DNA of 64,000 bases from Pezicula radicicola (GCA_003008705.1 PDUO01000003.1:1434793-1498792), one strand, 5' to 3'. Shown: positions 46,555-58,149, numbered from the stretch's first letter. Notes: generated from the letters alone by a model not told the origin. Made by a program: numbers and translations.

Positions 46555-47473
46555 CGGGGGAAAAGGCTATCTAAATTGGAATTTCAAGCTTGTTCTGAGA
46601 TGAAAGATTGAGATAAATTTGCCTGACAATTGTCGGCAAAATTAGTTCTTATATTTGAAAATGCATCTCTCCGAAATATTCTTAAAAGTACACCTTGATT
46701 CTTAGAAGTGTTCGTAGTGTTTTCTCGCGTCAAAGATCAATAAAGATTCAAGGCTCCTGAAACGATAGACATGCTGTTACAAACTAACCAAATCCCTCCA
46801 ATGAAAAGGGAGAGACTAGACCCTCAGGATATTCAAACTACAATGGAAATTAGGAGAGATTTCAGTTTGAAGGTCAGGATTCAGCATCACTCTAAGTCAA
46901 AATGTCTCATTTCAGAATCATTGCGTGACGGGAGGTCTAGAAACCCTGAAGATCACGCCAACTATTGTATTGAAATGAATCAAATATTGGTAAACTCACT
47001 TGCTGTAATCGAGTTTGGAACTACTACTACTCAGATGGGGCTGAAACCCGGAAAGATATTTGAAACGACAGCATGGCGTTAAAAAGGCGTTGACAATTTG
47101 AAGAGGAAGAACTTTTTTAAGCGAGCATCACTCTAAGTGAAGGGGGACTATATGTCCTAATTACAGACAGTGTAATATCTAAGAGACAAGTGCCAAGAAA
47201 AATTTAAAGCCGCAGTTTTATTCAGCTATCGATTCTCATAGCCAATGCAATGCAGTATGTTTAACTGTGAGGTGTGTGGTATAGTCATGTGATCTACCCA
47301 CCTACCCGCACCATATTCAGCGCTTTTTTTCCGGCAGAGAATACATGCCCAGGTTTACACTAATACCTACAGACATTTAAGACTGTAGTAATAACTATTT
47401 TACGAATTGGTTTAATATTCAAGAGTTTCTCCAGCCAGGTATGCCAAGCTTCATTGTTGTCTGATCTCTGTTC
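46555..47473. other. Intergenic region with an unsupported open frame
   Basis: About 900 bp between two gene relics. A 103-codon plus-strand frame at 46771 has no motif and no similarity I recognise. The rest is AT-rich. Confidence 0.45.
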
Positions 47474-47704
47474 TTAGCGAGGAAAGTTACAAAAAAGCAT
47501 CAAGGGAAACTGTAAAAGCTTCTTGATATCAGCCTGAACTTGAAAACACCTCTCTAAGTACATGGCAATTGCTAGGCATTCTATCGCCACTCGCCGCGAA
47601 ATCCACCAGTACTGGACTTGGCAGGCTTCTGCAAACCAATATGCTAGTAGCAACAGAGCCCGTGGAGCTTTTTGCTCTAACAATCGCTTAAACAGGGAAC
47701 TCAT
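47474..47704 (-). pseudogene. Fragment of a fungal Zn2Cys6-type transcription factor (C-terminal part)
   Basis: A 76-codon open frame matching the conserved C-terminal block of fungal zinc-cluster regulators: RALLLLAYWFAEACQVQYWWISRRVAIECLAIAMYLE. In such proteins this block is near the end and follows LL-Q-K-P-type residues, as here. No zinc-cluster DNA-binding domain or middle region is found nearby upstream or downstream, so this is a fragment, not a working gene. Identification rests on the YWF/YWW-type pattern alone and is moderate. Confidence 0.5.
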
Positions 47705-48069
47705 ATTTCCAATAAATGACAGGAAATTGAGGACTTGACATTGAAAAGAAAGGTGTATCTGCTAAAATGTGGTAGTCTCCCTGTGATTGCTGTCGAAGGG
47801 GATGACGAGTAGTACGAATATGGACCAGAGAAGTGGCACACAATTAATTCAATAATTCTACTATCATCACGGCGCTTGGGGAATCTTAGAATTTCTTTTC
47901 TTTTGTGGATTTGTGTCTCTTGGAGTTTTAATCAGATTGATATATTTTCGTGCAATAATACAACTTCCTGTTTTCTCCCAGACCCTGTTCAAATTAAGAA
48001 TCAAATTCAATGAATGTACTGCCATCATATTTTCTACTTTCATTCTCACCCTAGTATCACTTGTATAGT
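47705..48069. other. Intergenic region
   Basis: About 365 bp between the regulator fragment and the 3' end of the second P450. No feature seen. Confidence 0.45.
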
Positions 48070-50007
48070 TCAAGCAACATCCTGTCGTTCTCTGACAAGA
48101 ATCGATCTATCTGTATCTGCCATGATATTAAAGTTGAAATAGCGGTTCTCAGGCCTCTTCGGATTGTCATCCGGGAATTTGAAATCGTAGCGGCAGATAA
48201 AAGATGATAGGAGCAATTTGATCTCGTTACCGGCAAAGAAACGTCCAGGGCAGGCATGCTTGCCATGGCCAAAAGGGAGAGAATTCTCGCTTAATTCGGT
48301 TAATAAAAGAGTCACTGTGTTGCATGTAGAGGACAGAAATACTAACCTGGTGGTTACAAATTGGAACTTTGATTCGTTGCCAGCAACTTCACGCAATTTT
48401 GCATAACGAAATCCATCGAATGAATTGGGGTTTGGGAACAACTCGGGGTCGTGGCTTATGTCGTAAGATGGGACGCAGACATGTACTCCTTTTGGAAGGA
48501 TGAAGCCGTTGGAGAGTTTTGTGTCTTGGTGAACTCTTCGATTCATGCTTACTATACTGTACTTAGGTTGATGTTCATTATTAGAGTATAGGTCAACTTA
48601 CCGTAGTTAAGAGGGCTGAGACGTTGCGACTCTTTCATGAAGCTATCAAGCTAAGGTTATCTTAGCACAAATAATCTCATACAGTATGAATAGCACTTAC
48701 AAGGCGTAGCTTCACAAGACTCTGTTTCTGGAAAGCGCCACCGTCTTCTTTTAGAACTCGCTCAACTTCTTCGCGAAGAGGTTGGACATATTCGGGGTAT
48801 GAACAGAGATCGAAAATCATGTGAGCCAGGGCCAGATTGGTCGTATGAATAGCAGCCAAGCTGATATTAAGTTGGCATATAGCTTGGAACCTTACATCCG
48901 CTCTTTTTTCAAGGGGACAACGGTCCATGACCCATTGAGTCATATCTTTGGGCTTTTCATATCCAGGCGTCTGTTCCAAACGAAGGCGCTCTTTGATTAT
49001 TGGAGCCAGCAATCTTTCCATATTTCGCTCATGCTGCGGAATTTTTCGGATACCTGGTACAAAGTACTGGGCGATCGGTCGCAAAATGGCTGGGTATTTC
49101 CACATCTCTTGCCCTGCTGTGATGCATTGAGTGGCGTGAGTTATGGTGGCTCGAAGAAAATCTTTGTCGTGGTTTATAGTCGAGCCTACGAAGACTCGGC
49201 CTGACATGTATGCGATGGCTTGAACAAACACCTTGTGACTATTCAGAGGGGCCCAATCTAATATATGTAAGCACAGTACAGAAATATATAATCAAGATCC
49301 GAGTTGGACTGACCTTTGCATTCCGGAATCCCCTCCGAAAACGCGATTTCCAGTTCCTCTTGGAGCTCAGGGGTGATTTGTCCTAGTCATATTAGCCTTT
49401 TTGACAACTGTATTTCAGGAATCATCGCTTGCCAAGGTGACGAGAGAGATCATTCTTCACTGCCGCAACAATAACATCATTGTGCTGTTCTGAATTTCAA
49501 ATTAGAATACAAGATACTCCATTTGATAGAGGATTTACTTACTGGACCCAAGTACACCCGTGTACTTTTGTAAGTGCCTCTGAAGCCTAATGAGCCAATT
49601 TTCACTCTTACAACCAATGAATACTCACATATTTGACATCACCGTGAAAATCCATGGCCTCATCTGGCATGTTGCGAATTTCGTTGATAAATTGCTTAGG
49701 AAGAATCACCAATTTTCCATATGGAGCCTGCAATTGGTGAATGCCATCTTTGAACTATAGAATATTAGCGCATGATCTTCCTCAACAAGCTTGAATTATT
49801 GACCTTCTTATAGCCCTGGTTGACGGCACTCTTATAGTCGTATAGATTAGTAGACTTCTTGTCAAGAAGGACCTCGAGCATTGGTGCATCGACGGACTTT
49901 TCAAGACTGAATATACCAGGCACGAAAAGAGTCACTAGTGCGATAGCTACTGTAATTCCAAGGACTGCCTTCCAGTCTAGGAGACTAAGCTCGGTAGTTG
50001 ATATCAT
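48070..50007 (-). CDS. Cytochrome P450 monooxygenase (second, CYP68-like pattern)
   Basis: A fungal P450 resembling those of terpenoid, gibberellin and related pathways. The start MISTTELSLLDWKAVLGITV is followed by an N-terminal hydrophobic helix. Eight or more small exons are joined. The I-helix region reads ISLAAIHTTN rather than AGxxT, a known variant in this group. Other motifs are ExxR in FMKESQRLSP, the VSMNRRVHQDTKLSNGF block restored across an intron at 48601-48550, and the haem loop FGHGKHACPGRFF near 48270. Introns I checked (for example 48343-48291) keep the frame and restore canonical sequence, so the gene looks intact. It is transcribed away from the mobile-element block to its right. 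Confidence 0.9.
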
Positions 50008-50407
50008 AATGAAGAAGTGTGGGGCGGTTTGTCTAGTTGTACAATCTGTTGATCAAGCAGTTTCTCGGTCATATTTAAGGATTCTCATCGTTCTTTAAGT
50101 CGTGAAATTTACAAGCGGATTCTTTTGCCGTCATAACCGATACGAAATGAGATGAAGCAACTAGTGGTGCATATTCTTAGTCCATCTCCATATATTTCAC
50201 TCCGCATCATTGTGGAGCAGGTGCTTAATTCATGTAGAATCTTGTCCATTTATCGTGAGTTGATTTATGAAAATACGCATGACGTGCAGAAAACTAAGAC
50301 CCTGATCATGCGGGCAGAGCCGTTCCCGCCCCGTTAGCGCAATTAAATTTAATGCTCTACATTGAAAACCTGGCCGCCAGTGATGAGTTACAAAGAGCAA
50401 ATTATAG

Positions 50408-50592
50408 GCTCGGCAAATAAATGACGGAGGCTTTTGAGAGCCGGCGCTAGTACAATAGTGGTACTGTGATCTAAACCCAAACAATCCTAGATCTTCCTCA
50501 CCCTCTAACTTGCATGCCACGTTTACATATTGCATATCATGCAGCAGACTCGGCAAATGTATAACGGAAGGTTTTGGGTGCCGGAGCTAGTA
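50408..50592. repeat. Short diverged direct repeat, ~45 bp, two copies
   Basis: Copies at about 50408-50452 and 50548-50592 share CTCGGCAAAT, ACGGA, TTTTG, GCCGG and GCTAGTA. They sit just left of the inverted-repeat element. Confidence 0.5.
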
Positions 50593-50600
50593 TTTACATC

Positions 50601-51414
50601 CTAGAATCCACCATAGGCATACCCACTTTTTGCCTTCCGAAAGGCTGGTCTTTGTTGACCGACCAGGCCTTCCGAAAGGCTCTGACCATAGAAATCGCCT
50701 ATGACCAGATTTCTTACTAAGCAATACAGCCTATAATTACAGGGTACTATAGCCTGTAATTACAGGGCACTACAGCCTGTAATTTTTATAGGGTACTACA
50801 GCCTGTAATTATAGGGTACTGTAGCCTGTAATTTTTATAGGGTACTATAGCCTATAATTACAGGGTATTACAGCCTGTAATTTTTATAGGGTACTACAGC
50901 CTATAATTATAGGGTACTGTAGCCTGTAATTTTTATAGGGTACTATAGCCTTAGAAAGTATAAAATAAATAAATACTCTTTTAATCTATTTACTTACTTA
51001 AGTTATACTTTTTTAATATTAACTTTTCAGTTTATTTTTTTAGTAGAATTTAATTTATATTTTTAATCTTATTTTATTTTTCTAAAGTTATATAGCTTTA
51101 TACTTAAGAAAAAAGTAAAAAATCTAACTATTTTTTAATCTATTAACTTAAATAATTAGTTCTATTAAATATTTAGAATATATAATTTTTAATAGACTAA
51201 TAGTATTATATATTATATACTATAATCTAGAAAATAAAATTATTTAAATTAGAATTATATATTATATTTAATAAATAAGATACCTAGGGGGGGGGGGTTA
51301 AGAAATCTGGTCATAGGCGATTTCTATGGTCAGAGCCTTTCGGAAGGCCTGGTCGGTCAACAAAGGCCAGCCTTTCGGAAGGCAAAAAGTGGGTATGCCT
51401 ATGGTGCTAGAATC
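50601..51414. mobile_element. Non-autonomous foldback/MITE-like element with 108-bp inverted repeats
   Basis: Arms at 50609-50716 and 51299-51406 are inverted repeats of 108 bp that I matched base for base with one mismatch. An 8-bp direct repeat, CTAGAATC, flanks the element on both sides (50601-50608 and 51407-51414), as expected for a target duplication; 8 bp is usual for hAT-type elements. Each arm itself contains GCCTTCCGAAAGGCT twice. The interior has a minisatellite (50728-50946), then about 330 bp of almost pure A/T and a G run. There is no coding frame, so any movement would need a transposase elsewhere. It lies 13 bp from a Tc1-like element. Confidence 0.85.
50728..50946. repeat. 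Minisatellite of nine 23/26-bp units inside the element
   Basis: Nine consecutive units each begin AGCCT(G/A)TAATT and end GGGTACTAN or a close variant. Lengths are 23, 23, 26, 23, 26, 23, 26, 23, 26 bp, summing exactly to the array length. The long units replace the AC or AT before GGG with TTTAT. Unit 2 contains the perfect palindrome CCTGTAATTACAGG and unit 8 CCTATAATTATAGG. The alternation gives a 49-bp higher-order repeat. Confidence 0.88.
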
Positions 51415-51427
51415 CTAGATCCGCCTT

Positions 51428-52685
51428 TACGAGCCTGCCACCATTAGTCTGTGCGCCACAGGCACTGAACCCCACGAAAATACATCACGAAAATGCAATA
51501 ATCTTCATTTAATTAGGAGTAGACCAGCTACAACGCTCTACTAATACATGAACCCAATGCTCTTGCTTATCAATTAATGTATTTATCTATTCCTGTGGAA
51601 TTCTATCCTATTCCTCTATTACAACTTACCTCATTTCCTCTTCTGTTTATAGTTGTTTTCTTCGCCTATAGAGTACTTGTTTTATCTACTACTAGTACTT
51701 CTTAATAGGGTTTATATTAGGGCTTATAGAAGGATAAGGCATTAATATAATACTATGTTTCGTCTAGAATAAGGTATAGTAGTTGTTCTTCGACTTATGG
51801 CTATATACAGAGTTCCTATCCTCTATAAACAAAGGCTCCATCCTAAGGGTATATATAACTACTCTAAAGTCCTTAAGAATAGAGACTATATATAGTAATA
51901 GTACTTATACTTTATAATCAACTTATATAAAGGCTCCCTTCTTACTAGATCCCTTAAAAAAAACCAATAGACTCTTATAACTATATCTAATAGCTCCCTA
52001 AGTATTTATAGGTATTGTATATCCTTAATAGAATTGATATTAAATATAGGTTTTATAATATCATTCTATTTTATTTCTTGTAATCTTCTCCTTAACTATA
52101 TAACTACTAACAAGAAATATAACTTCATCTAACTAAAGAATCCTCCTCTACTCCTTCTCTTTCCTCTAAAACATATACATAAGTCCCCAAAGCCATCGAG
52201 TAGACACTTAGTCTAATGTAAGGTAGGGTTTCTAGTATACAATACATCGGAAGTAACTACACTGTTTAAGACGCCGCTTAAGTATTCGAGTAGTACATTC
52301 GAGATCGAGTTCGTTATGAAGTTACTGAAAGTTAAGCCTTCGATTCTAATAAGAGGAAGTACAATATTTGATAATCTTATTAACTTATAGATCATTTAAC
52401 TTCTAGGGTTGTCCTTTTCGGTTTAGTCGTATACGCTTAGGTTCTTTATAATTTAGGATCTTTCGTATACTCGATTCGCCGAGGTTATATCAAAGTTGTA
52501 GCTCTTTAGATGACTTCTTTCTAAAGACATACAATTGGTGTATTGCTTCCTTGTGTTTAGTACGGATTTCGAAGCCTAGTTTATACTCTGGCATAGGTGG
52601 AGTTGTGGTCATTTTGGTAGTATTTGGTGTTGTTTTCAGAGGGTGGGGTAGCCTGTGGCGCACAGACTAATGGTGGCAGGCTCGT
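51428..52685 (-). mobile_element. Tc1/mariner-like DNA transposon, copy 1, degenerate
   Basis: Perfect 35-bp terminal inverted repeats (51428-51462 and 52651-52685) begin ACGAGCCTGCC. Both ends abut a TTA, consistent with a TA-type target. On the minus strand a decayed transposase can be followed from MTTTPPMPEYKLGFEIRTK with a helix-turn-helix, through RTLERRLKQRGYY, to SISPNINPI, which corresponds to the conserved SPDLNPIE region of Tc1-like enzymes. Several frames are broken by TAG/TGA codons. It is the better preserved of two copies. Confidence 0.85.
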
Positions 52686-53073
52686 TACGTTCGTGACACT
52701 CTGGGGTTCCTCGCTAGCCATAATCGCCTGAGGCTTGCTATTCGACAGTACAGTTTTCTTCGATTATGAATTTTGTGCAAAAAGACAAGACAATGTGTGG
52801 ACACAGTTGAATAGTTTCTGATCTAGCTAGAACAGGGTCATCACAAAACATAAATTACCATACTTTACTTTCCAACCCTTTTAAAGCAGCCCGCTCGCTT
52901 CACGTCCTTCCCGTCTTTTAGTTCAACTCCATCGTCTACCAGTAACGCTTTCTGAAGATCTTGCATTGGCTAGTCCTTCTTACCCACAATATTACTACCA
53001 TTCTCTCGCCGTGTACTGACCTCTTTCCATAGTTCTTTCTGAATTATGCCCTGATAATTATGAATATCGGGAG

Positions 53074-54035
53074 TTAGCTTGGCATGTCGTAACGTAGAAG
53101 CAAAAGGTATCCCTTGGTTTCCTTTCGTTGTCCAAGGTTCTTTACAGGAGGTGGTTGATTATGACGTAGTACCAAGGCAACTCCATTCTTGACATAGTCC
53201 GGTACTTCAAATTGGGTCTTGTCTTCCCCTTTCGACTCGTCATTCGCCTTTGCCTCAAGGTACTTTTCGTATGCGTTTGGAAATCCTTCTGCTACGATGA
53301 AGCCCATCCCTCTTGTCTGTACTTAGGGCTCTTCATCTTCAGGCTCTGCAACTGGTAAGTCCGTTCTGTGGTAATCCTGGCCTCGCCAAAATATCAATTG
53401 GTTGGCTCTATTTGGGACAAGGGTTGCACCATAACTGGCGTTGATAAAGTTCGTTCCGTAGCTCTCGTCGTGGGTCTGGTGGGTTGTGTATGAGATGCAG
53501 TAAGTGTTCATGTTATCTTCATTATGAATCTCCTTGCCATAGTTAAGGGCACCAATACCACCACAAGGAGCCAGGCTACTGGTCTCGTATTTCTCAACTC
53601 TTTTACCGAGCTGAAATGTGTACCGCAATACGCCTTCGTCACCCAGGATTACCGAGTCATTACCCATACCTCCACAGAATGAGGCCTTCGGAAGACTTGG
53701 CTAGTGGTCGAGTCGTTCAGGATATGTAGGATTTTGATAGACTTCAAAGACAGCAACCTTAGTAGCTCTGTCTATTAACAAGAGGTTTTCATCGTCTTTA
53801 AATTCGATCTGAATCTTTTTATGGCCGAGACTGTTGCGTGGTGCATAAGGACCATGTTGTTAATCACCCCAGGGGTGTTTCTTGAAGAATGCATCCCATT
53901 TAGCCCTAGAGTCTTTATTTTAGCATATGATACACCAGGTTTTGGATAGGTGATCTTGTCGGCAGACCGTTTGACACGGAGCTGGAGAAGGCAGTTCTCT
54001 AATTTACTAGTTGAGTGACTTTGAGTAAAATCCAT
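53074..54035 (-). pseudogene. Unidentified gene relic between the two transposons
   Basis: I do not recognise the product. Most of it lies in one frame with two stops, TAG at 53703-53701 and TAA at 53325-53323, and an N-terminal segment (start MDFTQSHSTSKLENCLLQLR at 54035) in another frame, joined by a one-base change in an A run near 53816-53820. Ignoring these lesions the reading is continuous for about 310 residues, with an acidic stretch before the second stop and a C-terminal end LLLLRYDMPS. Both stops would restore Gln if C were present instead of T at a CpA site. The product looks soluble, without signal peptide. It is flanked by oppositely oriented transposons. Confidence 0.6.
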
Positions 54036-54172
54036 GGAGGCAGAGACATTTCTGCCGTGAAATATGACTACGAGCTGCTCTTCTTTGAGTACTACTAATG
54101 TGCGTTGCTCGAATAGGTGGTTTGAAAACGTTTATATAGTAAAGTGTTTCATACAGCCTTTCAATTGAACTT

Positions 54173-55430
54173 ACGAGCCTGCCGACACTAGTCTGTGGAC
54201 TTCAGGGTGTTTTTACCCCGCTAAAACCACCAAAACCACCACTATAATAGCCACCACTCCACTACTTCAAGACCATAAACTAGGCTTCGAAATCCCTACT
54301 AAAGATAAGGAGGCTATACACTAATTATATAGCTTTACAAAGGTACCAGTTTTAGCTCTAATAAGTCGATATCGACTAGGAAAATTAATGGTTAATCGAA
54401 TCCTAAATTATAAGGTACTAAAGCGGATTCACCTAATAGGAACAGGACTAAAACTCCTCTTAAATAATTAATAAGTCAATACTATTATCGAATATTACTC
54501 TAAATCTTAGGAGTATCGAATCCTTAACTATATAGTACTATATAATAAGTTAGAATTAGAGTATAGCCTAAAAATACTTAAACGGTAGCTTAAACAATGT
54601 AGTTACCTTCGATATATTGTATACTAGAAACCCTACCTTATATAGATTTAAGTAATACAATAACTACTCTAGGGGCTTAAGTATATATTCTAGAGGAAAG
54701 AGATAGAGTAGAGGTATATTCTCTAGTTAGATAAAGTTATATTCTTAGTTAATAGTCGTATAGTAAAGTAGAGGGTTATAAGGAATAAATTAGAGTAATA
54801 TTATAATAATTATATCTAATACTAATTTTATTAAGGATATATAATACCTATAAATACTTAGGGGGCTATTAGATATAGCTATAAGAGTATATTAGTCTTC
54901 CTTAAGGGATCTAGTAAGAAGGGAACCTTTATATAAGTTGATTATAAAGTATAAGTACTATTACTATATATAGTCTCTATTTTAGAGGACTTTAGAGAAT
55001 ATATATATACCCTTAGGATAGAGCCTTTATTTATAGAGGATAGGAACTCTATATATAGCTATAAGTTAAAGAAGAACTACTATACCTTATTCTAATTAAA
55101 ATATAGTATTATATTATTCCCTTATCCTTCTATAAGTCTAGATATAAATCCTATTAAGAAGTATTAGTATTATATTAAACAGGTACTCTATAGACGAAGG
55201 AAATAACTATAAATAGAAGAGGAAATAAGATAGGCTGTAACAGAGGAATAGGATCAGATTCTACAGGAATAGATAAATATATTAATTGATAAGTAAGAGT
55301 ATTAGGTTTATATATTAGTAGAGTATTCTAGCTAGTCTACTCCTAATTAAATTAAATTATTATATACTACTAATGTATTTTCGTGGGGTTCAGTGCCCTA
55401 AAGTCCACAGACTAGTGTCGGCAGGCTCGT
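54173..55430 (+). mobile_element. Tc1/mariner-like DNA transposon, copy 2, AT-degraded
   Basis: Second copy, opposite in orientation to copy 1 and identical in length (1258 bp). Its 35-bp ends (54173-54207 and 55396-55430) match with one C/T difference at a CpA site. TTA abuts each end. Internal sequence aligns with copy 1 in order (for example AATTAGGAGTAGACTAGCTAGAATACTC-type blocks near 55330), but many CAG/CAA codons have become TAG/TAA and the copy is strongly AT-rich. This pattern is expected from repeat-induced point mutation. Its termini differ from copy 1 after the first 11 bases, so they may be different subfamilies. Confidence 0.83.
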
Positions 55431-57527
55431 TAGAATGTAACTATCTTCATTTTAACCCTTTTTTTTAAAAAAATAAAATAAAAACCTCCTATTTCTTAGA
55501 TGGGAAACTTTGTGTCAATGAATTTTGGTGCCCAGAATCAAGCGAGGCATAAAATAGGGGGGTGGAGTGCTGGCTTAAACCGTGCATTGTGTTCCGATTC
55601 AATTTCTGCAGAACCACAAGCCCAAACCTTATTGTTATCAAATTTGCAGGTTTAGTACTCCCCCAGTATTCTTGAGATTTCTTCGGATGTGGTTAAAAGT
55701 TCGAAACCTGCATCTTCTAGAAGTCTTAGTAACTATGAACTGCAAGGTAACACTATCCTTTCATTACTCACTGTGAAATGTTCAGCGGACACCACGCTAC
55801 TACTTCAGTAACCAGCGTGGTTAATTTCAGTAACTAGTAGCTGTAAGTAAGTCAACAACCCAAATAGGCAAGTTACTTAATTCAAGTCAGTCACCAAAAT
55901 CAAGTCACCTACTAATTTGAGTAACTCACTTTCTGGGTAGCACACTTGATGCAGGTATCTGATTTAAAACTTGTAGTAATACCACGGGACAATAAGATGA
56001 CGGATAATAAGTCAGGCCCTTGTAGGTACGGCGGTTATAGCACTACATCAAGAAATATGTAAAGTGAAGAAATTATAGACAATTTTGAAAGCTTAAAGAA
56101 GAGGAAAGGAGGAAATACATAGCTTTCTAGTGTGCATGAAATAGAGGTAGAGGCCCCAGGAAATGACTTGTCTATGAAAGACGACTAGAATACATCTTAG
56201 ATCTTGATGATCTCTACTATGATCCATAGTTTTAGAGCCTTGGTGTAATGTGACATTTATGACGGTGTATAATGGTTTCTGCGATAAACTTGTAGATTGT
56301 TCTATAGTTCGCTAAGGATATTGACAGTTTAGCTGGTATTTGAGCTTTCTGGATGCAAGGCTAATATTTGATAGTGTTTAATATTGAGAGGAGGGTTCAT
56401 CTCCGAGGTGTGCTGGAAAACTCGGAGTTCCTCGTCTGTAGAGTAGAACATCACAACAAAGTTTCAAAATCTGGATAGCCTCTCTGCAAAGTCATGACTT
56501 TTTCAGATGACAAACGGAAGTTCTAATTAATTGTAGACCTACAGTTCTTCTTATAGAAGTCCAGAGTTTGCTTCAAGAAAACAGGGCAAACCACGTAAGT
56601 GCTAAGCGGTCATGTGTTACCAAAAAGTAGCTTGCTTTATGTAACAATGCCGCTTTGGATGATAGACCTATGATCCACAGGTTATAGATACAAGCAGATT
56701 GTTTTTAAGTCTCCTAAAACACTAATTAATTTCGTAGTATCTTCAACTCAGCTACAAAGGGCAAATTCTAACACCTAGATACCTAGAGTATACGCTCCAG
56801 AAGCCGAACAGATATGAAAACTTTCCATTTCTGAAAAAAAAAACCTGCTCAAAGATCTACCCTCTCACAGACACAACACTATATAATCAGAAATTAACAA
56901 TCTTTCCCTAATCCTGTTTTTAGGAAACACTTACAACATTCGTTTGTACAATGATTCGATTATGCGAATCACTACTCTGCTTTATCAAAACACTCTCCAT
57001 AGACTCACTCCTCGGCTTATCATGCCACTGACCTGTTGAGCTTTATTATTCGTCGTGGTACTGCATTGGTATAACACTCTTATTGGTTACAGAACGATTC
57101 AAACTTGCATAGCTGCTGCATAAAGCTTATTTTCTGTAAGGTCCTAACCTGGAAGGGTTAGTTTAATGTCTTGGCTAGTGTAACGTTGGAGCAGGCACCA
57201 TTATTCTGGAGCTCAGGGGTACACGATTAGCCTACCACATTGCAGTACTTGTACGTACATCGGACCTCCGTGGCAGTGCCGTTATTCAGGAACTGCGGAT
57301 ATAGGGCTGTGAGACTGTGCCTCACAACTAAGAAAATCCACTAAGATCCCCACAAAATGAGAATTATTGTTTAGACAAACTAATAAAAGCCTTAATGTCG
57401 TGTGATTCTTCGGACTTTAACTAATAATATCTGACATGCAGACTCACGTTAGGTTCGGCCCGGAGTAGAGCCTAATTCAGGGCCCATCAGGTCAGCTTAA
57501 GCGAGGGTGCAAAAGGTAAGCGACAAG

Positions 57528-58050
57528 GCATAATGAAGTATAGATCGCCGGGATCTGTAAGAAATATCTTTAAGGAAGCGGAAAATTGAATAGCATTCTA
57601 TTCCGTCTATTCTAAGTAGCTTATTTATTATAAAGACAATAGGGCACAGCATTAGTAAAGTTGATAGATCGCCGGGATTGGCAAGTAATACTTTAAGGAA
57701 GCGGCGAAGTGAGTATGTGATCTTAGTCCAGCTATTCTAAGTCGAAACACCGCGATAATGCTGTAGCATGGGAGCAATACTAAGCTATAGACTTAATCTA
57801 ATGGTTTATAGTAGTAATAGGTATATTAGCCTTAGATTATAACAACAAGGCGCTAGATAGGATCTATAAGAGATAGCTACTTAAGTTATATAGAAAGAAG
57901 AGAAACGTATATGAAGCTTAGCTACAGCATAGTAAGTAAAGTTAATCGCTAGAATTCGTAATGTGATGTCTTTTGGGAAGCGGAAGTAAGTGAGTGAGAT
58001 TACGATCCGTCTTCGTAGTCTTTCGATTATGACAACAGGGCGTTGCATAG
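57528..58050. repeat. Diverged tandem-like repeat, at least three ~125-bp copies
   Basis: Copies begin near 57528, 57648 and 57926. Each has AGATCGCCGGGAT or a decayed form, then AAGTAAT, TAAGGAAGCGG, TGAGT, a T-rich TAGTCCGTCTATTCTAAGT-like block, ACAATAGGGC and GCAT. A further, poorer copy may lie between copies two and three. Copies differ mainly by C/T and A/G, so they may be RIP-aged. Confidence 0.6.
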
Positions 58051-58141
58051 AATTCTCAAGGAATGATCGTCGGCCTCGCTTACTATCTGACTTATTCACT
58101 TTTTCTCGTTCGTTTAAGTAAGAGAAGAGAACATGAAGATC

Positions 58142-58149
58142 TATATAAA
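58142..58149 (+). promoter_or_regulatory. TATA box of the small secreted protein gene
   Basis: TATATAAA lies about 175 bp before the start codon at 58324, followed by CT-rich sequence typical of fungal promoters. Confidence 0.45.

Noticed and set aside
46771..47082. 103-codon open frame near the FMO relic
   Set aside because: No motif, no splice structure and no recognised similarity; likely chance.
50728..50946. CRISPR-like array
   Set aside because: Units are contiguous with no unique spacers and lie in a eukaryotic inverted-repeat element, so it is a minisatellite.
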